Source: Rhizobium leguminosarum bv. trifolii WSM1325 | GTDB taxonomy: Bacteria; Pseudomonadota; Alphaproteobacteria; Rhizobiales; Rhizobiaceae | NCBI GenBank assembly: GCA_000023185.1 | Contig: CP001622.1 | Location: forward strand, 372,001-436,000 | Length of the DNA stretch: 64,000 nucleotides | Direction of reading: 5' to 3' | Shown here: positions 1-8,229 of the stretch, in pieces | How the letters are laid out: every line of letters begins with the position of its first letter | Position numbering within the stretch: the first letter of the stretch is position 1 | Position numbers and translations under genes: made by a program | The notes under the pieces: model-generated | Databases searched by the model: none | The model's input: only the letters and a program-made list of their open reading frames with translations | What the model was told of the DNA's origin: nothing

Positions 1-440
1 ACAAGAACAATGCGAGCGGCGGCCTGCTGACCAAGTCGGTCGATGCCAACGCGATCAACAACAGCGGCGCGACGTCGCGGAACTATTATCTGCTGAACGC
101 CAACTCCACCACGCCGGCGACAGGTACGGAAATTGCGATTGGCAAGAACACGACCGATGCACAACTCACCGACATGCTTGACGTGACCGACTCGCTGCTC
201 TCCTCGCTGACGACCACGGCCGCGTCCATCGGCGTGATGAAGACGCGCATCGACGATCAGATCGACTATACCGCCAATCTGTCCGATTCGATCGACAAAA
301 GCGTCGGTGCGCTCGTCGATACCGACATGGACGAGGCTTCGATCCGGCAGAAGGCGATCGAAACCCAGAAGCAGATGGCCGTCGAAGCGATCTCGATCCT
401 CAACACGGCCGCAAGCAAGATCCTGATCCTGCTGGAATAG
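1..440 (+). CDS. Flagellin, C-terminal part (gene starts before the window)
   Basis: The reading frame is open from base 3 to the stop at 438-440, giving about 145 residues of the C-terminal end of a flagellin. The helix around LLSSLTTTAASIGVMKTRID, followed by Gln/Ala-rich heptads and the terminal ILNTAASKILILLE, is the D0/D1 region of short rhizobial flagellins, which packs in the filament core and is read by the export apparatus. Flagellins are exported and polymerised into the filament. Position directly before motB matches the last copy of the tandem flagellin array (flaA/B/C/D) of rhizobia, but which paralog this is cannot be told without the N-terminus. No convincing terminator follows the stop. 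Confidence 0.9.
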   Translation, partial: KNNASGGLLTKSVDANAINNSGATSRNYYLLNANSTTPATGTEIAIGKNTTDAQLTDMLDVTDSLLSSLTTTAASIGVMKTRIDDQIDYTANLSDSIDKSVGALVDTDMDEASIRQKAIETQKQMAVEAISILNTAASKILILLE

Positions 441-643
441 GGGCGGGCGCGATCACGGGTGGCAGCGGCGCCATTCATCCTCGCGCAAGTTTGACTGCCT
501 AGTTTCCGGCATGAAGGCATCGTCCGAATCCGTGCCGGCGCAAGGTCAGGCTCTTGCCCGTTTCGAAGGGGATGCCGACGCACAACGTCACTTTGAGCGG
601 GGGCGGGCATGTTGCATGCCTCCCGAATGCTGGATGGTTTTTT

Positions 644-1273
644 ATGAGCATTGCGCTTTCCCGGTATTTGAAGGATTTCGGTGAACCGGAATCGTCAGCG
701 CCGATCCTCGACATGGACGATTTCGGCAGCGACGCTTTCCCCGAAATGGCGAGCGAACCGGCGATCGACGTCGAGGCGGAGCGCCGCGAAGCCTATGCGG
801 AAGGTCATGCCGCAGCGACCGTGGAATTGACTGAGAAATACGAACGCGAGGTGCGGATGCTGGCGGAGGTCCATGCGCGTGAACTCGAAGAGCTGAAGCT
901 GCGTTACGAAGTCGAGGCGGCGGCGGTCATTGCATCCCGCATCCGCGATATCGCCGAAGAGATCGCTCAACTGGTCAGCGCCGGCGCCGCCGTTGCCATC
1001 GCGCCTGTGATGACCGAAGCGCTTGCCGCCAAGGCTGCCGAAAGCCTCGCCTCTCTGCTGCGTGACGCGATCCTCGAAGGCGCGGCCGGAGCGGTCGTCG
1101 TCAGGGGGCCGACCCGGCTTTTCGACATATTGAAGGCCGAGCTCGGCGAACATGCCGAGGCGGTTCGCCACATTGAGACCGACGATATCGATCTTGCCGT
1201 CGAAATCGGTGATGCCGTCATCGTCACCCGTATGTCCGCCTGGGCGGCAAGCTTGAAGAAAGTTCTCGAATGA
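644..1273 (+). CDS. FliH-like flagellar protein (divergent)
   Basis: 209 residues from ATG 644; an upstream in-frame ATG at 554 exists, but [12 protein letters not shown] at 644 is the more plausible start. Residues 1-35 are acidic; about 40-50 read [14 protein letters not shown], like the small-residue repeat of FliH; about 50-90 form a charged heptad coiled coil. The C-terminus, [19 protein letters not shown] through IETDD and [20 protein letters not shown], follows the pattern of the FliH/HrpE C-terminal domain. FliH normally holds the FliI ATPase at the export gate in the cytoplasm. The stop overlaps the motB start (ATGA), so it is translationally coupled to motor genes. Family assignment is from pattern only; rhizobial clusters usually list this gene as hypothetical. 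Confidence 0.7.
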   Translation: MSIALSRYLKDFGEPESSAPILDMDDFGSDAFPEMASEPAIDVEAERREAYAEGHAAATVELTEKYEREVRMLAEVHARELEELKLRYEVEAAAVIASRIRDIAEEIAQLVSAGAAVAIAPVMTEALAAKAAESLASLLRDAILEGAAGAVVVRGPTRLFDILKAELGEHAEAVRHIETDDIDLAVEIGDAVIVTRMSAWAASLKKVLE

Positions 1274-2601
1274 GCGAAGGCGAAAACCACCACCACGGCA
1301 AGAACGAGATCATCATCGTCAAGAGACATGGCGGCGGTGATCACGATGGCGCCCATGGCGGTGCGTGGAAAATTGCCTATGCCGACTTCATGACGGCGAT
1401 GATGGCGTTCTTCCTGGTCATGTGGCTGGTCAATGCCGCCAACGAGGAGACCAAGGCCTCGGTCGCGACCTATTTCAATCCGATCAAACTCTCCGACGAA
1501 AAGCCGACCGAGAAGGGCCTGAAGAAGCCCGTCGACAACGCCGAGGGCGAAGAGAAGCAGGAGAAGTCGAAACAGAAGGAAGAAGATCCGAACGACGGCA
1601 AGGCCGCGGCGGATGGTGACGACCAGACATCGACCTCAGGCGACCAAACCAATTATTCCGAGGCCGATTTCTTCGAAAATCCTTATTCGGTTCTGGCCGA
1701 GATCGCCCAGGAAGTCGGCCAGCAGGCCAATGTCAGCGCCAAGGGCGACGGCGGTGCCGCCGATTCCGGCCCGGCCACCGGCGCCGATGGCGGCGAGGCC
1801 TATCGTGATCCCTTCGATCCGGATTTCTGGACGAAGCAGGTCGAGGTCACGACGGCCGGCAAGCCGTTGCCGCCCGGCAAGAGCGACGACCAGGCGGTCG
1901 AGAGCGAGACGACCGAGATCGCCAAGCTTGAGGACGCCAAGCCGATACCGCTGACTACCGATCAGAAGGCCGCCCAGGAAACCAAAGAAACGAAGGAAAC
2001 CAAGGGCGCGGTCGAGGCCAAGGACGGCAAGACGCCGGGTGGCAAGTCGCCCGAAGACAAGAAGGCCGAAGCTCAGAAGGACGCCGATCATCAGAAGGAT
2101 GCGGACAAGAGTGCCGCCGAGACCGAGCAGCAGCAGCAGAAGGAAGCAGAGCAGCTGCAGGCGCAGATCGCCCAGCAGATCGGCGGCGTTGCCGGCAAGC
2201 TCGCTGAAGGTCTGACCGTGACGGCGTCCGAAGGCGGTTTGCTGGTCAGCATCTCCGATCAGACCGACGATTCGATGTTCAATATCGGTTCTGCGGTTCC
2301 GCGCCAGGAGATGGTGCTGGCCATGGAAAAGATCGGCGCGATCCTGAAGGAGAGGGGTGGTGCGGTTGCCGTCCGCGGCCACACGGATGGTCGCCAGTAT
2401 AAGGGCACGCAGAATGAGAACTGGCGGCTTTCGATGGATCGCGCCCAAAGCGCCTACTACATGCTCGTACGCGGCGGGCTCGACGAGAAACGCATCTCCC
2501 AGGTCTCCGGCTTTGCCGATCGTCGGCTGAAGCTGCCGTCTGACCCGTTCAACGCGACCAATCGCCGGATCGAGATCCTGGTGCAGGCGGATCAAGGATA
2601 G
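1270..2601 (+). CDS. motB: MotB, flagellar motor stator
   Basis: 443 residues. An N-terminal cytoplasmic stretch rich in His and Gly precedes [20 protein letters not shown], the single transmembrane helix with the proton-accepting Asp at residue 39. A long charged Lys/Glu/Asp-rich linker fills about residues 75-300, much longer than in enteric MotB. The C-terminal OmpA-like peptidoglycan-binding domain is recognisable by [10 protein letters not shown] and NRRIEILV. With MotA it forms the inner-membrane ion channel that drives rotation and anchors it to the wall. It overlaps the FliH-like gene by 4 bases and sits 4 bases before motC. Confidence 0.97.
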   Translation: MSEGENHHHGKNEIIIVKRHGGGDHDGAHGGAWKIAYADFMTAMMAFFLVMWLVNAANEETKASVATYFNPIKLSDEKPTEKGLKKPVDNAEGEEKQEKSKQKEEDPNDGKAAADGDDQTSTSGDQTNYSEADFFENPYSVLAEIAQEVGQQANVSAKGDGGAADSGPATGADGGEAYRDPFDPDFWTKQVEVTTAGKPLPPGKSDDQAVESETTEIAKLEDAKPIPLTTDQKAAQETKETKETKGAVEAKDGKTPGGKSPEDKKAEAQKDADHQKDADKSAAETEQQQQKEAEQLQAQIAQQIGGVAGKLAEGLTVTASEGGLLVSISDQTDDSMFNIGSAVPRQEMVLAMEKIGAILKERGGAVAVRGHTDGRQYKGTQNENWRLSMDRAQSAYYMLVRGGLDEKRISQVSGFADRRLKLPSDPFNATNRRIEILVQADQG

Positions 2602-2605
2602 TCGA

Positions 2606-3901
2606 ATGGCGCGTCGGCAGCACCGTTACGTCGGATTTGTGGCCCTCGGCCTGGCGATGCTTTCGCCGGCCGGAGGCAACGCGCAGGATCCGGACGATCT
2701 CGCGCCCTACAAGATGCTGCGATCGTTGCAATTCGTGCAGGATTCCGTCGTCAGCGGCGATCATTCGGCCGGCGAGATGCAACGCTTCATGCTGGGCACG
2801 ATCGACGAGCGGCTGCGCACTGTCGATCCTTCGACATTCGACGACGACCGCAACGTCGACGCAGCGCTGATCTACGCGATGAGCGGCGGCAATCCCCAGA
2901 CACTCGAATATCTGATCGCCCATGACGTCAACGGCTATTTCGACAACCGCGTCACCGATGTGCTGCGCAAATATCTGAGCGGCAAGGGGCTGCTCGTCGC
3001 CAAGACACTGGAGGAGACGGCCAGAGAATATCGCGACAAGAAGATCGGCCCCTACCTTGCCCTGATCGGCGGCAACGTATTGATCGCGACGAAACCGACA
3101 GACGCGCTGGATCTCTACGACCAGGCGCGTCTTGCCGCTCCGGGTACGATCGTCGAGGAGGCGGCGTTGCGCCGCTCCGTCGCCATCTGCGTCGACAAGG
3201 GAATGCTCGACAGGGGAATGGCCTATTCGCAGCGCTATGTCAGACGCTTCCTGCATTCGCCCTATGCCAGCCAGTTCGCCGATCTTTTCGTCACGCTCGT
3301 CGTCGGCCACGATCACGACGTGAAACCGCAGGATGTCATCGACATCCTGTCCTTCATGGACGCCCCGCGCCAACGCGAGGTCTATCTGCGCATCGCCCGC
3401 GCTGCCGCGATATCAGGCAAGCCGGAGCTGGCGCGCATGGCGGTCGGTCGCGTGCAGTCGCTTGGCGCCGGCACCGACAATCCCTTCGGTTCGCTTGCAG
3501 ATTTCTATGGCGGCATGGCCGGCCTTCCCACAGAGGATATCGATCAGGCGGCGAAGAATGTCAGCGGCATCGACGGCAACGCGCTGTCGCCGCGGGATCA
3601 GGCGCTGCAGGAGGCCGCGCGGTCCGTCGCCGACCAGATCCTGCGCGCTCCCGACCCGGCAAGCCTGACGCAAGCCTCGGATCCTAACACTGACCATCAA
3701 GAAATCACTTCTGAAAAGGCTGCGGCTATAGCCACGCAACCGGGAGCGCCAGGCGCGCTTCCCGAGCCTGTTCCGGGAGGTGTGGCATCGACTGGCCAAA
3801 GCCAGGATACCGACCCCTCATTCAACGCATTTGTGACGACCAATCGATCCAAGCTCGACGAGATCGACGGTCTTCTGGCGCAGGAAGGCAACGAACAATG
3901 A
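2606..3901 (+). CDS. motC: MotC, periplasmic motility protein
   Basis: 431 residues with a signal peptide (MARRQHR, hydrophobic core FVALGLAML, likely cut after GNAQ). The mature protein is helical and repeat-like: LDLYDQARLAAPGTIVEEAALRR resembles a TPR-type motif around residues 150-200, and the last ~100 residues are Pro/Ser/Thr/Asp-rich. MotC is known from Sinorhizobium as a rhizobium-specific periplasmic protein needed for flagellar rotation and thought to act with MotB. Here it lies directly after motB and overlaps fliK by 4 bases (ATGA), which supports a motBC-fliK unit. Confidence 0.95.
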   Translation: MARRQHRYVGFVALGLAMLSPAGGNAQDPDDLAPYKMLRSLQFVQDSVVSGDHSAGEMQRFMLGTIDERLRTVDPSTFDDDRNVDAALIYAMSGGNPQTLEYLIAHDVNGYFDNRVTDVLRKYLSGKGLLVAKTLEETAREYRDKKIGPYLALIGGNVLIATKPTDALDLYDQARLAAPGTIVEEAALRRSVAICVDKGMLDRGMAYSQRYVRRFLHSPYASQFADLFVTLVVGHDHDVKPQDVIDILSFMDAPRQREVYLRIARAAAISGKPELARMAVGRVQSLGAGTDNPFGSLADFYGGMAGLPTEDIDQAAKNVSGIDGNALSPRDQALQEAARSVADQILRAPDPASLTQASDPNTDHQEITSEKAAAIATQPGAPGALPEPVPGGVASTGQSQDTDPSFNAFVTTNRSKLDEIDGLLAQEGNEQ

Positions 3902-5331
3902 TGGATATGAGCGTCTCGGGCGGAGCCCCCGGTGCGGAGTCCGCCGCGACTGCGAAATCTGCGCGACCGGCCGGAAAAGACGATGCCGCCGGCCAAAAGA
4001 ACGGCTTCTCCGACGCGCTGGCCAAGGCAAGCGGCAGTGCTGCCAATGACGATGCCGACGATGCGCAGCCGAATCAGGGCGTGGCAGCCGATGGCAGCGC
4101 CGAGAAAGCGGCGCAGTCGATCCGCGGCCGCAACGGCGCAAAGCCGTTGATCGATCTTAGCGACGCCGCGCTGAAGGCACAGGCGGAGGCGCAGCCGGAA
4201 ACGATCGTCAGTGCTGACAAGGCCGCGGCAAAGCCGGTAAAGGCCGAGATCAAAATGCCGACCGATCTCGGCCTCGGCAAGCTCGATCCGAAGGACAGTT
4301 CCGCAAACGGGGTCGCTCCGGCAGCCAAGGGCGGCAAACACACCAAGGCCGACGCGCTGGAAACCGATACGGATAAGGCCAGCGACGATGATGACGGCGG
4401 CATTTCCGATGTTCTGGGTCTGCTGAAGCAGGAGCCTGCCGACGGGACCGTGACTTTGCCGGCGGCCACCGCGCATCACGTCTCTGCAAACGTCGACGAG
4501 GCTGGAGCTGCCGACAAAAAAATCGATGGTATCGAAGCCAAGGCGGGCGGCCATGCGTCCGACGCTCTTGCCGCCGTCAGCGGCAACGTCGAGAGCGGCA
4601 AGGCGGATAATATCAAGGTTCCCGGATCGCAGGCTGCCGAAGCCGCCGATGGAAAGACATTCAGGATCAGCCGCGCCGATGGCCGCGGCGTCTCGATGGA
4701 TGTCCACATCGGCACCGATCAGGTCGGTCCGAAAGATGGCTCGAAGAAGGCCGATGTCGAAAACGTTTCGGTGCTCGAATCGCGCCGCTATATCGGCCTG
4801 ATGCAGAATTCGAATTCCGCTGCCGTTACCGCCGCTCTCTCCGGCGATTCCGAATGGGCGCGCGCCATGGAGCCGAGCTCGGCGCTCTCCAACGCGGCGG
4901 AATGGACGAGCACCGGCAGGGTGGTCAATACGTTGAAGATCCAGATGAACCCGCTCGATCTCGGTCTGGTGACGGCGACCATGCGCCTGTCCGGCGACGC
5001 CCTGAACGTCGACCTCAAGGTCGAAACCGGGGCCGCCTATCGTCAGATGAAGGAAGATCACGGCAAGATTCTCGAAGCTCTGCGCAGCCAGGGTTACGCG
5101 GTCGAAAACGTCACCATCAGCATGGCGCCGGTCGAGCGTTCCGACGCCGGCAACCAGGGCCAGGCCTCCCAGCAGCAGTCGCCCCCCCAGCAGGGGCAGG
5201 GCGGCGAGGCGCGCGAGCGCCACAATCAGACGGCACAGCGGACGGACGGAGGCTTCAATGGCGCAGGCGAGACTGGTATTGAAGACGCTCGTGCTGGCGG
5301 CAGCAGCGGTACTGGCGGCGTTTACCTCTGA
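3898..5331 (+). CDS. fliK: FliK-type hook-length control protein (formerly MotD)
   Basis: 477 residues. The first ~330 are low-complexity, Ala/Asp/Lys/Ser-rich and probably disordered, as in the ruler part of FliK. The C-terminal domain at about 335-410 (LKIQMNPLDLGLVTATM, then LEALRSQGYAVENVTI) matches the Flg_hook/FliK C-terminal domain that switches export specificity when the hook is complete. The tail is Gln/Gly-rich. In Sinorhizobium this gene was first named motD and later shown to be fliK. It starts within the last codons of motC and its final 74 bases overlap the next gene in another frame. Confidence 0.93.
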   Translation: MMDMSVSGGAPGAESAATAKSARPAGKDDAAGQKNGFSDALAKASGSAANDDADDAQPNQGVAADGSAEKAAQSIRGRNGAKPLIDLSDAALKAQAEAQPETIVSADKAAAKPVKAEIKMPTDLGLGKLDPKDSSANGVAPAAKGGKHTKADALETDTDKASDDDDGGISDVLGLLKQEPADGTVTLPAATAHHVSANVDEAGAADKKIDGIEAKAGGHASDALAAVSGNVESGKADNIKVPGSQAAEAADGKTFRISRADGRGVSMDVHIGTDQVGPKDGSKKADVENVSVLESRRYIGLMQNSNSAAVTAALSGDSEWARAMEPSSALSNAAEWTSTGRVVNTLKIQMNPLDLGLVTATMRLSGDALNVDLKVETGAAYRQMKEDHGKILEALRSQGYAVENVTISMAPVERSDAGNQGQASQQQSPPQQGQGGEARERHNQTAQRTDGGFNGAGETGIEDARAGGSSGTGGVYL

Positions 5332-5836
5332 GGCGACCGCCTCCACCGGCGCCTGCGAACGCGAGATCCAGTCGGCAGCGGCCAAATACGGCATCCCGGA
5401 AGGGATCCTCTATTCGGTCGGTCTGACGGAAACCGGCCGCAAGGGCTCGCTCTATCCCTATGCCATGAACGTCGAAGGCAAGGCGATCTTTCCGCCCTCG
5501 GAGCAGGACGCGATGCGACAGTTCGATGTCGCCCGCAACAGCGGCGCCAAGCTCATCGACATCGGCTGCATGCAGATCAACCATTACTTTCACGGCGAGA
5601 ATTTCCGGTCCGCCGAGGAGATGTTCGACCCGCATCGCAACGTCGAGTATGCGGCAAAATTCCTCCGCAATCTGCATGACCGTCACGAGACATGGACGAT
5701 GGCGGTGGCCAGATACCATGCCGGACCGAACAATAATCCGGCACAGAAGCAATATGTCTGCCGCGTCATCTCCAATCTCGTCGCCACGGGTTACGGCAAA
5801 TGGACTCTCAATGCGAGTAACTTTTGCCGAAATTGA
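5258..5836 (+). CDS. Periplasmic soluble lytic transglycosylase-like protein
   Basis: 192 residues. A signal peptide (LKTLVLAAAAVLAAFTSEATA) is followed at about 29-160 by an SLT/lysozyme-like fold: AAKYGIPEGILYSVGLTETG carries the likely catalytic Glu (in LTETG), and IGCMQINHYFH and VARYHAGPNN are the other conserved blocks. Cys residues near residues 30, 107 and 168 could form disulphides. Such enzymes open peptidoglycan locally so the rod and hook can pass; rhizobial FlgJ lacks the muramidase half, so this gene is a natural replacement. It begins 74 bases inside fliK in a different frame and is followed by the rem promoter region. Confidence 0.88.
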   Translation: MAQARLVLKTLVLAAAAVLAAFTSEATASTGACEREIQSAAAKYGIPEGILYSVGLTETGRKGSLYPYAMNVEGKAIFPPSEQDAMRQFDVARNSGAKLIDIGCMQINHYFHGENFRSAEEMFDPHRNVEYAAKFLRNLHDRHETWTMAVARYHAGPNNNPAQKQYVCRVISNLVATGYGKWTLNASNFCRN

Positions 5837-5924
5837 TTCAACCAAAGATAGAAGAGGCGTATTGTGACGAAACTGTGTCACAATGTGGCAGGAATCCGGC
5901 GTGAATCCCCCGCGCAAGTCATAT

Positions 5925-5940
5925 TTAACCGACTGTTAAC
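5925..5940 (+). promoter_or_regulatory. Perfect CtrA-type binding site upstream of rem
   Basis: The 280-base gap 5837-6116 between the transglycosylase and rem is AT-rich compared with its surroundings and holds TTAACCGACTGTTAAC, an exact match to the CtrA full-site consensus TTAA-N7-TTAAC. It ends 176 bases before the rem ATG. A weaker second candidate, TTAA-N7-TTAG, lies at 6011-6025, and further TTAAC-type half sites follow at about 6034-6045. That CtrA binds here is inference. Confidence 0.6.
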
Positions 5941-6116
5941 TTTTCCACGAAATTTTGGTGGGCATATTTAGGGCTACCCACTAGATATAGATCAAATCGC
6001 TACCCAAATCTTAATCAATTATTAGTTTCTGCCATTAACTTTAACGAGTTGTCGCCGATTCGTGCGATTCGTACCCATAGATCATCGAAGTGCCACACTG
6101 ATTCGGAGGCGGACGA

Positions 6117-6788
6117 ATGATCGTAGTGGTTGATGAGCGTGAGCTCGTGAAAGATGGATACACATCTCTGTTCGGTCGTGAGGGCATTCCCTCCACCGGC
6201 TTTGATCCAGCGGAATTCGGCGAGTGGGTACAAACCGCCGCCGATTCCGATATAGCTGCAGTCGAGGCCTTCTTGATCGGTCAAGGCCAGCGCAACTTCG
6301 AACTGCCCCGGGCGATCCGGGATCGGTCGATGGCGCCGGTGATTGCGGTCAGCGATCAGCACTCGCTCGAAAACACCCTTGCGCTGTTCGATTGCGGCGT
6401 CGACGACGTGGTGCGCAAACCGGTGCATCCCCGCGAAATCCTCGCAAGGGCGGCTGCGATCCGGCGCCGGCTGAAGGCGATCACCAACTATACCGAGATC
6501 GGCGGGATTCGCGTCTTCTCGGATGGCCGTGACCCCGAGATCAACGGCGAAGTCTTCGCACTTCCCCGGCGCGAGCGCCGCATCCTCGAATATTTGATCG
6601 CCAATCGCGGTCGCCGCGTCACCAAGACCCAGATCTTCAACGCCATCTACGGCATCTTCGATGAAGAGGTCGAGGAGAACGTCGTCGAAAGCCACATCTC
6701 GAAGCTGCGCAAGAAGCTGCGCAAAAAGCTCGGCGTCGATCCGGTCGATTCCAAGCGCTTCCTTGGTTACTGCATCGATTGGGCCTGA
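6117..6788 (+). CDS. rem: Rem, OmpR-type motility regulator
   Basis: 223 residues; a ggagg motif lies 8-12 bases before ATG 6117. Residues 1-120 are a receiver fold ([25 protein letters not shown] with the conserved Lys-Pro) and 125-223 a winged-helix DNA-binding domain ([31 protein letters not shown]). In Sinorhizobium, Rem is the orphan class IB activator of flagellar and chemotaxis genes, under VisN/VisR. The residue at the usual phospho-acceptor Asp position is Glu50 ([11 protein letters not shown]), suggesting it works without phosphorylation. It has its own long upstream region with a CtrA-type box. Confidence 0.95.
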   Translation: MIVVVDERELVKDGYTSLFGREGIPSTGFDPAEFGEWVQTAADSDIAAVEAFLIGQGQRNFELPRAIRDRSMAPVIAVSDQHSLENTLALFDCGVDDVVRKPVHPREILARAAAIRRRLKAITNYTEIGGIRVFSDGRDPEINGEVFALPRRERRILEYLIANRGRRVTKTQIFNAIYGIFDEEVEENVVESHISKLRKKLRKKLGVDPVDSKRFLGYCIDWA

Positions 6789-6911
6789 TTTTCTCGGCCG
6801 GGCGGCGCCTGGCTGAACCGCATTATCCGGCCTCGCAGCTCGCATGACAGACAGCTTCACGCAAGGCCCGACAAATACTCTCGTGCATAACAGGTAAAGC
6901 GAGGTTTTCAG

Positions 6912-8210
6912 ATGAGCATTTTCGGCAGCATGAAGACGGCAGTATCGGGGATGAACGCGCAGGCCAACCGCCTCAGCACCGTCGCCGACAACATCGCCAA
7001 CGTTAACACGACCGGTTACAAGGCCGTGTCGACGAGCTTCTCGTCGCTGGTTCTGCCCTCCTCGGGCGGCAACTACAATTCCGGCGGCGTTCAGACCTCC
7101 GTCCGCCAAGCCGTCTCCGACCAGGGCGATATTTCCTACACCACGTCGAGCACCGACCTTGCAATCTCAGGCGACGGCTTCTTCATCGTCCAGGGTCCTG
7201 ACGGCACCCCGGTTCTGACCCGCGCCGGCGACTTCACCAAGGACGACGAAGGCAATCTCGTCAACGCCGCCGGCTTCATGCTGATGGGTTATTCCTACGA
7301 CTCCGGCTCTCCTGCTGTCGTCGTCAACGGCTTCGATGGCCTCGTTCCCGTCAACGTCAACCAGGATGGGTTGACCGCCATCGCCTCGACCTCAGGTATC
7401 TTCAAGGGCAACCTCGACTCCAATGCCAAGATCGCTCCGGTCGCTCCTGCGACGCTGCCGAGCGCCAACCTCGCCACGACGACGACCGACACCAAGAAGG
7501 TCTCGATGGTCGCCTATGACCGTCTCGGCAACAAGGTGATGTACGACTTCTACTTCACGAAAAAAACAGTTGTTACGCCGCCGCCGGCAACGCCCGCTAC
7601 GGCTGCCACCTGGGAAGTGTCGATGTTCCGCAACGCCGATGCTGCGGTGGGCGGCACGACCTCCTTCCCCTACAGCACCGCCTCTGTCGGCACCGGAACG
7701 CTCAGCTTCGACGCCAACGGCAAGTTGACCGCGGGCGGCGCCGTTAACATCGTCGACCCAGTGACTGGTCAGACGATTGCCATGGACTTCTCCGCCTTCA
7801 CACAGCTCGGTGCCGACTTCTCCGGCACCGGCACGCCGAACGGTCAGGCAGCGACCCCGGTCAAGGACGTCACGGTTGATGGCGACGGCATCGTCTACGC
7901 GAAATACGAAGACGGCAGCACCAAGCCGCTCTATCGCATTCCGCTGGCCAATGTCGCTAGCCCGGACAAGCTGACGCTGATGAGCGGCAACGTCTACAGC
8001 GCCAACGGCCAGTCGGGCGTCACCGTCACCGGCTTCCCGCAGACCAACGGTCTCGGCACGATCAAATCAGGCGCTCTCGAAGGTTCGAACGTCGACCTCG
8101 CCGGCGAGCTGACCGAGATGATCGAATCGCAGCGCAGCTATACCGCCAATTCCAAGGTGTTCCAGACGGGATCCGACATTATGGACGTTCTCGTCAACCT
8201 CAAGAGATAA
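6912..8210 (+). CDS. flgE: FlgE, flagellar hook protein
   Basis: 432 residues. The N-terminal rod/hook helix (FGSMKTAVSGMNAQANRLST, then ADNIANVNTTGYK) and the C-terminal block (GLGTIKSGALEGSNVDLAGE followed by MIESQRSYTANSKVFQT) are the paired coiled-coil segments typical of hook and rod proteins. The middle ~300 residues form the exposed beta domains. FlgE polymerises into the hook outside the cell. A 123-base gap after rem gives room for a Rem-dependent promoter; I can point to no certain -35/-10. flgK starts 19 bases downstream. Confidence 0.97.
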   Translation: MSIFGSMKTAVSGMNAQANRLSTVADNIANVNTTGYKAVSTSFSSLVLPSSGGNYNSGGVQTSVRQAVSDQGDISYTTSSTDLAISGDGFFIVQGPDGTPVLTRAGDFTKDDEGNLVNAAGFMLMGYSYDSGSPAVVVNGFDGLVPVNVNQDGLTAIASTSGIFKGNLDSNAKIAPVAPATLPSANLATTTTDTKKVSMVAYDRLGNKVMYDFYFTKKTVVTPPPATPATAATWEVSMFRNADAAVGGTTSFPYSTASVGTGTLSFDANGKLTAGGAVNIVDPVTGQTIAMDFSAFTQLGADFSGTGTPNGQAATPVKDVTVDGDGIVYAKYEDGSTKPLYRIPLANVASPDKLTLMSGNVYSANGQSGVTVTGFPQTNGLGTIKSGALEGSNVDLAGELTEMIESQRSYTANSKVFQTGSDIMDVLVNLKR

Positions 8211-8229
8211 GCAAGGTACCGGGTAAGCC

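Noticed and set aside
3697..5394. 565-residue minus-strand frame opposite fliK
   Set aside because: Antisense shadow of low-complexity fliK coding sequence, with no start signals or recognisable domain.
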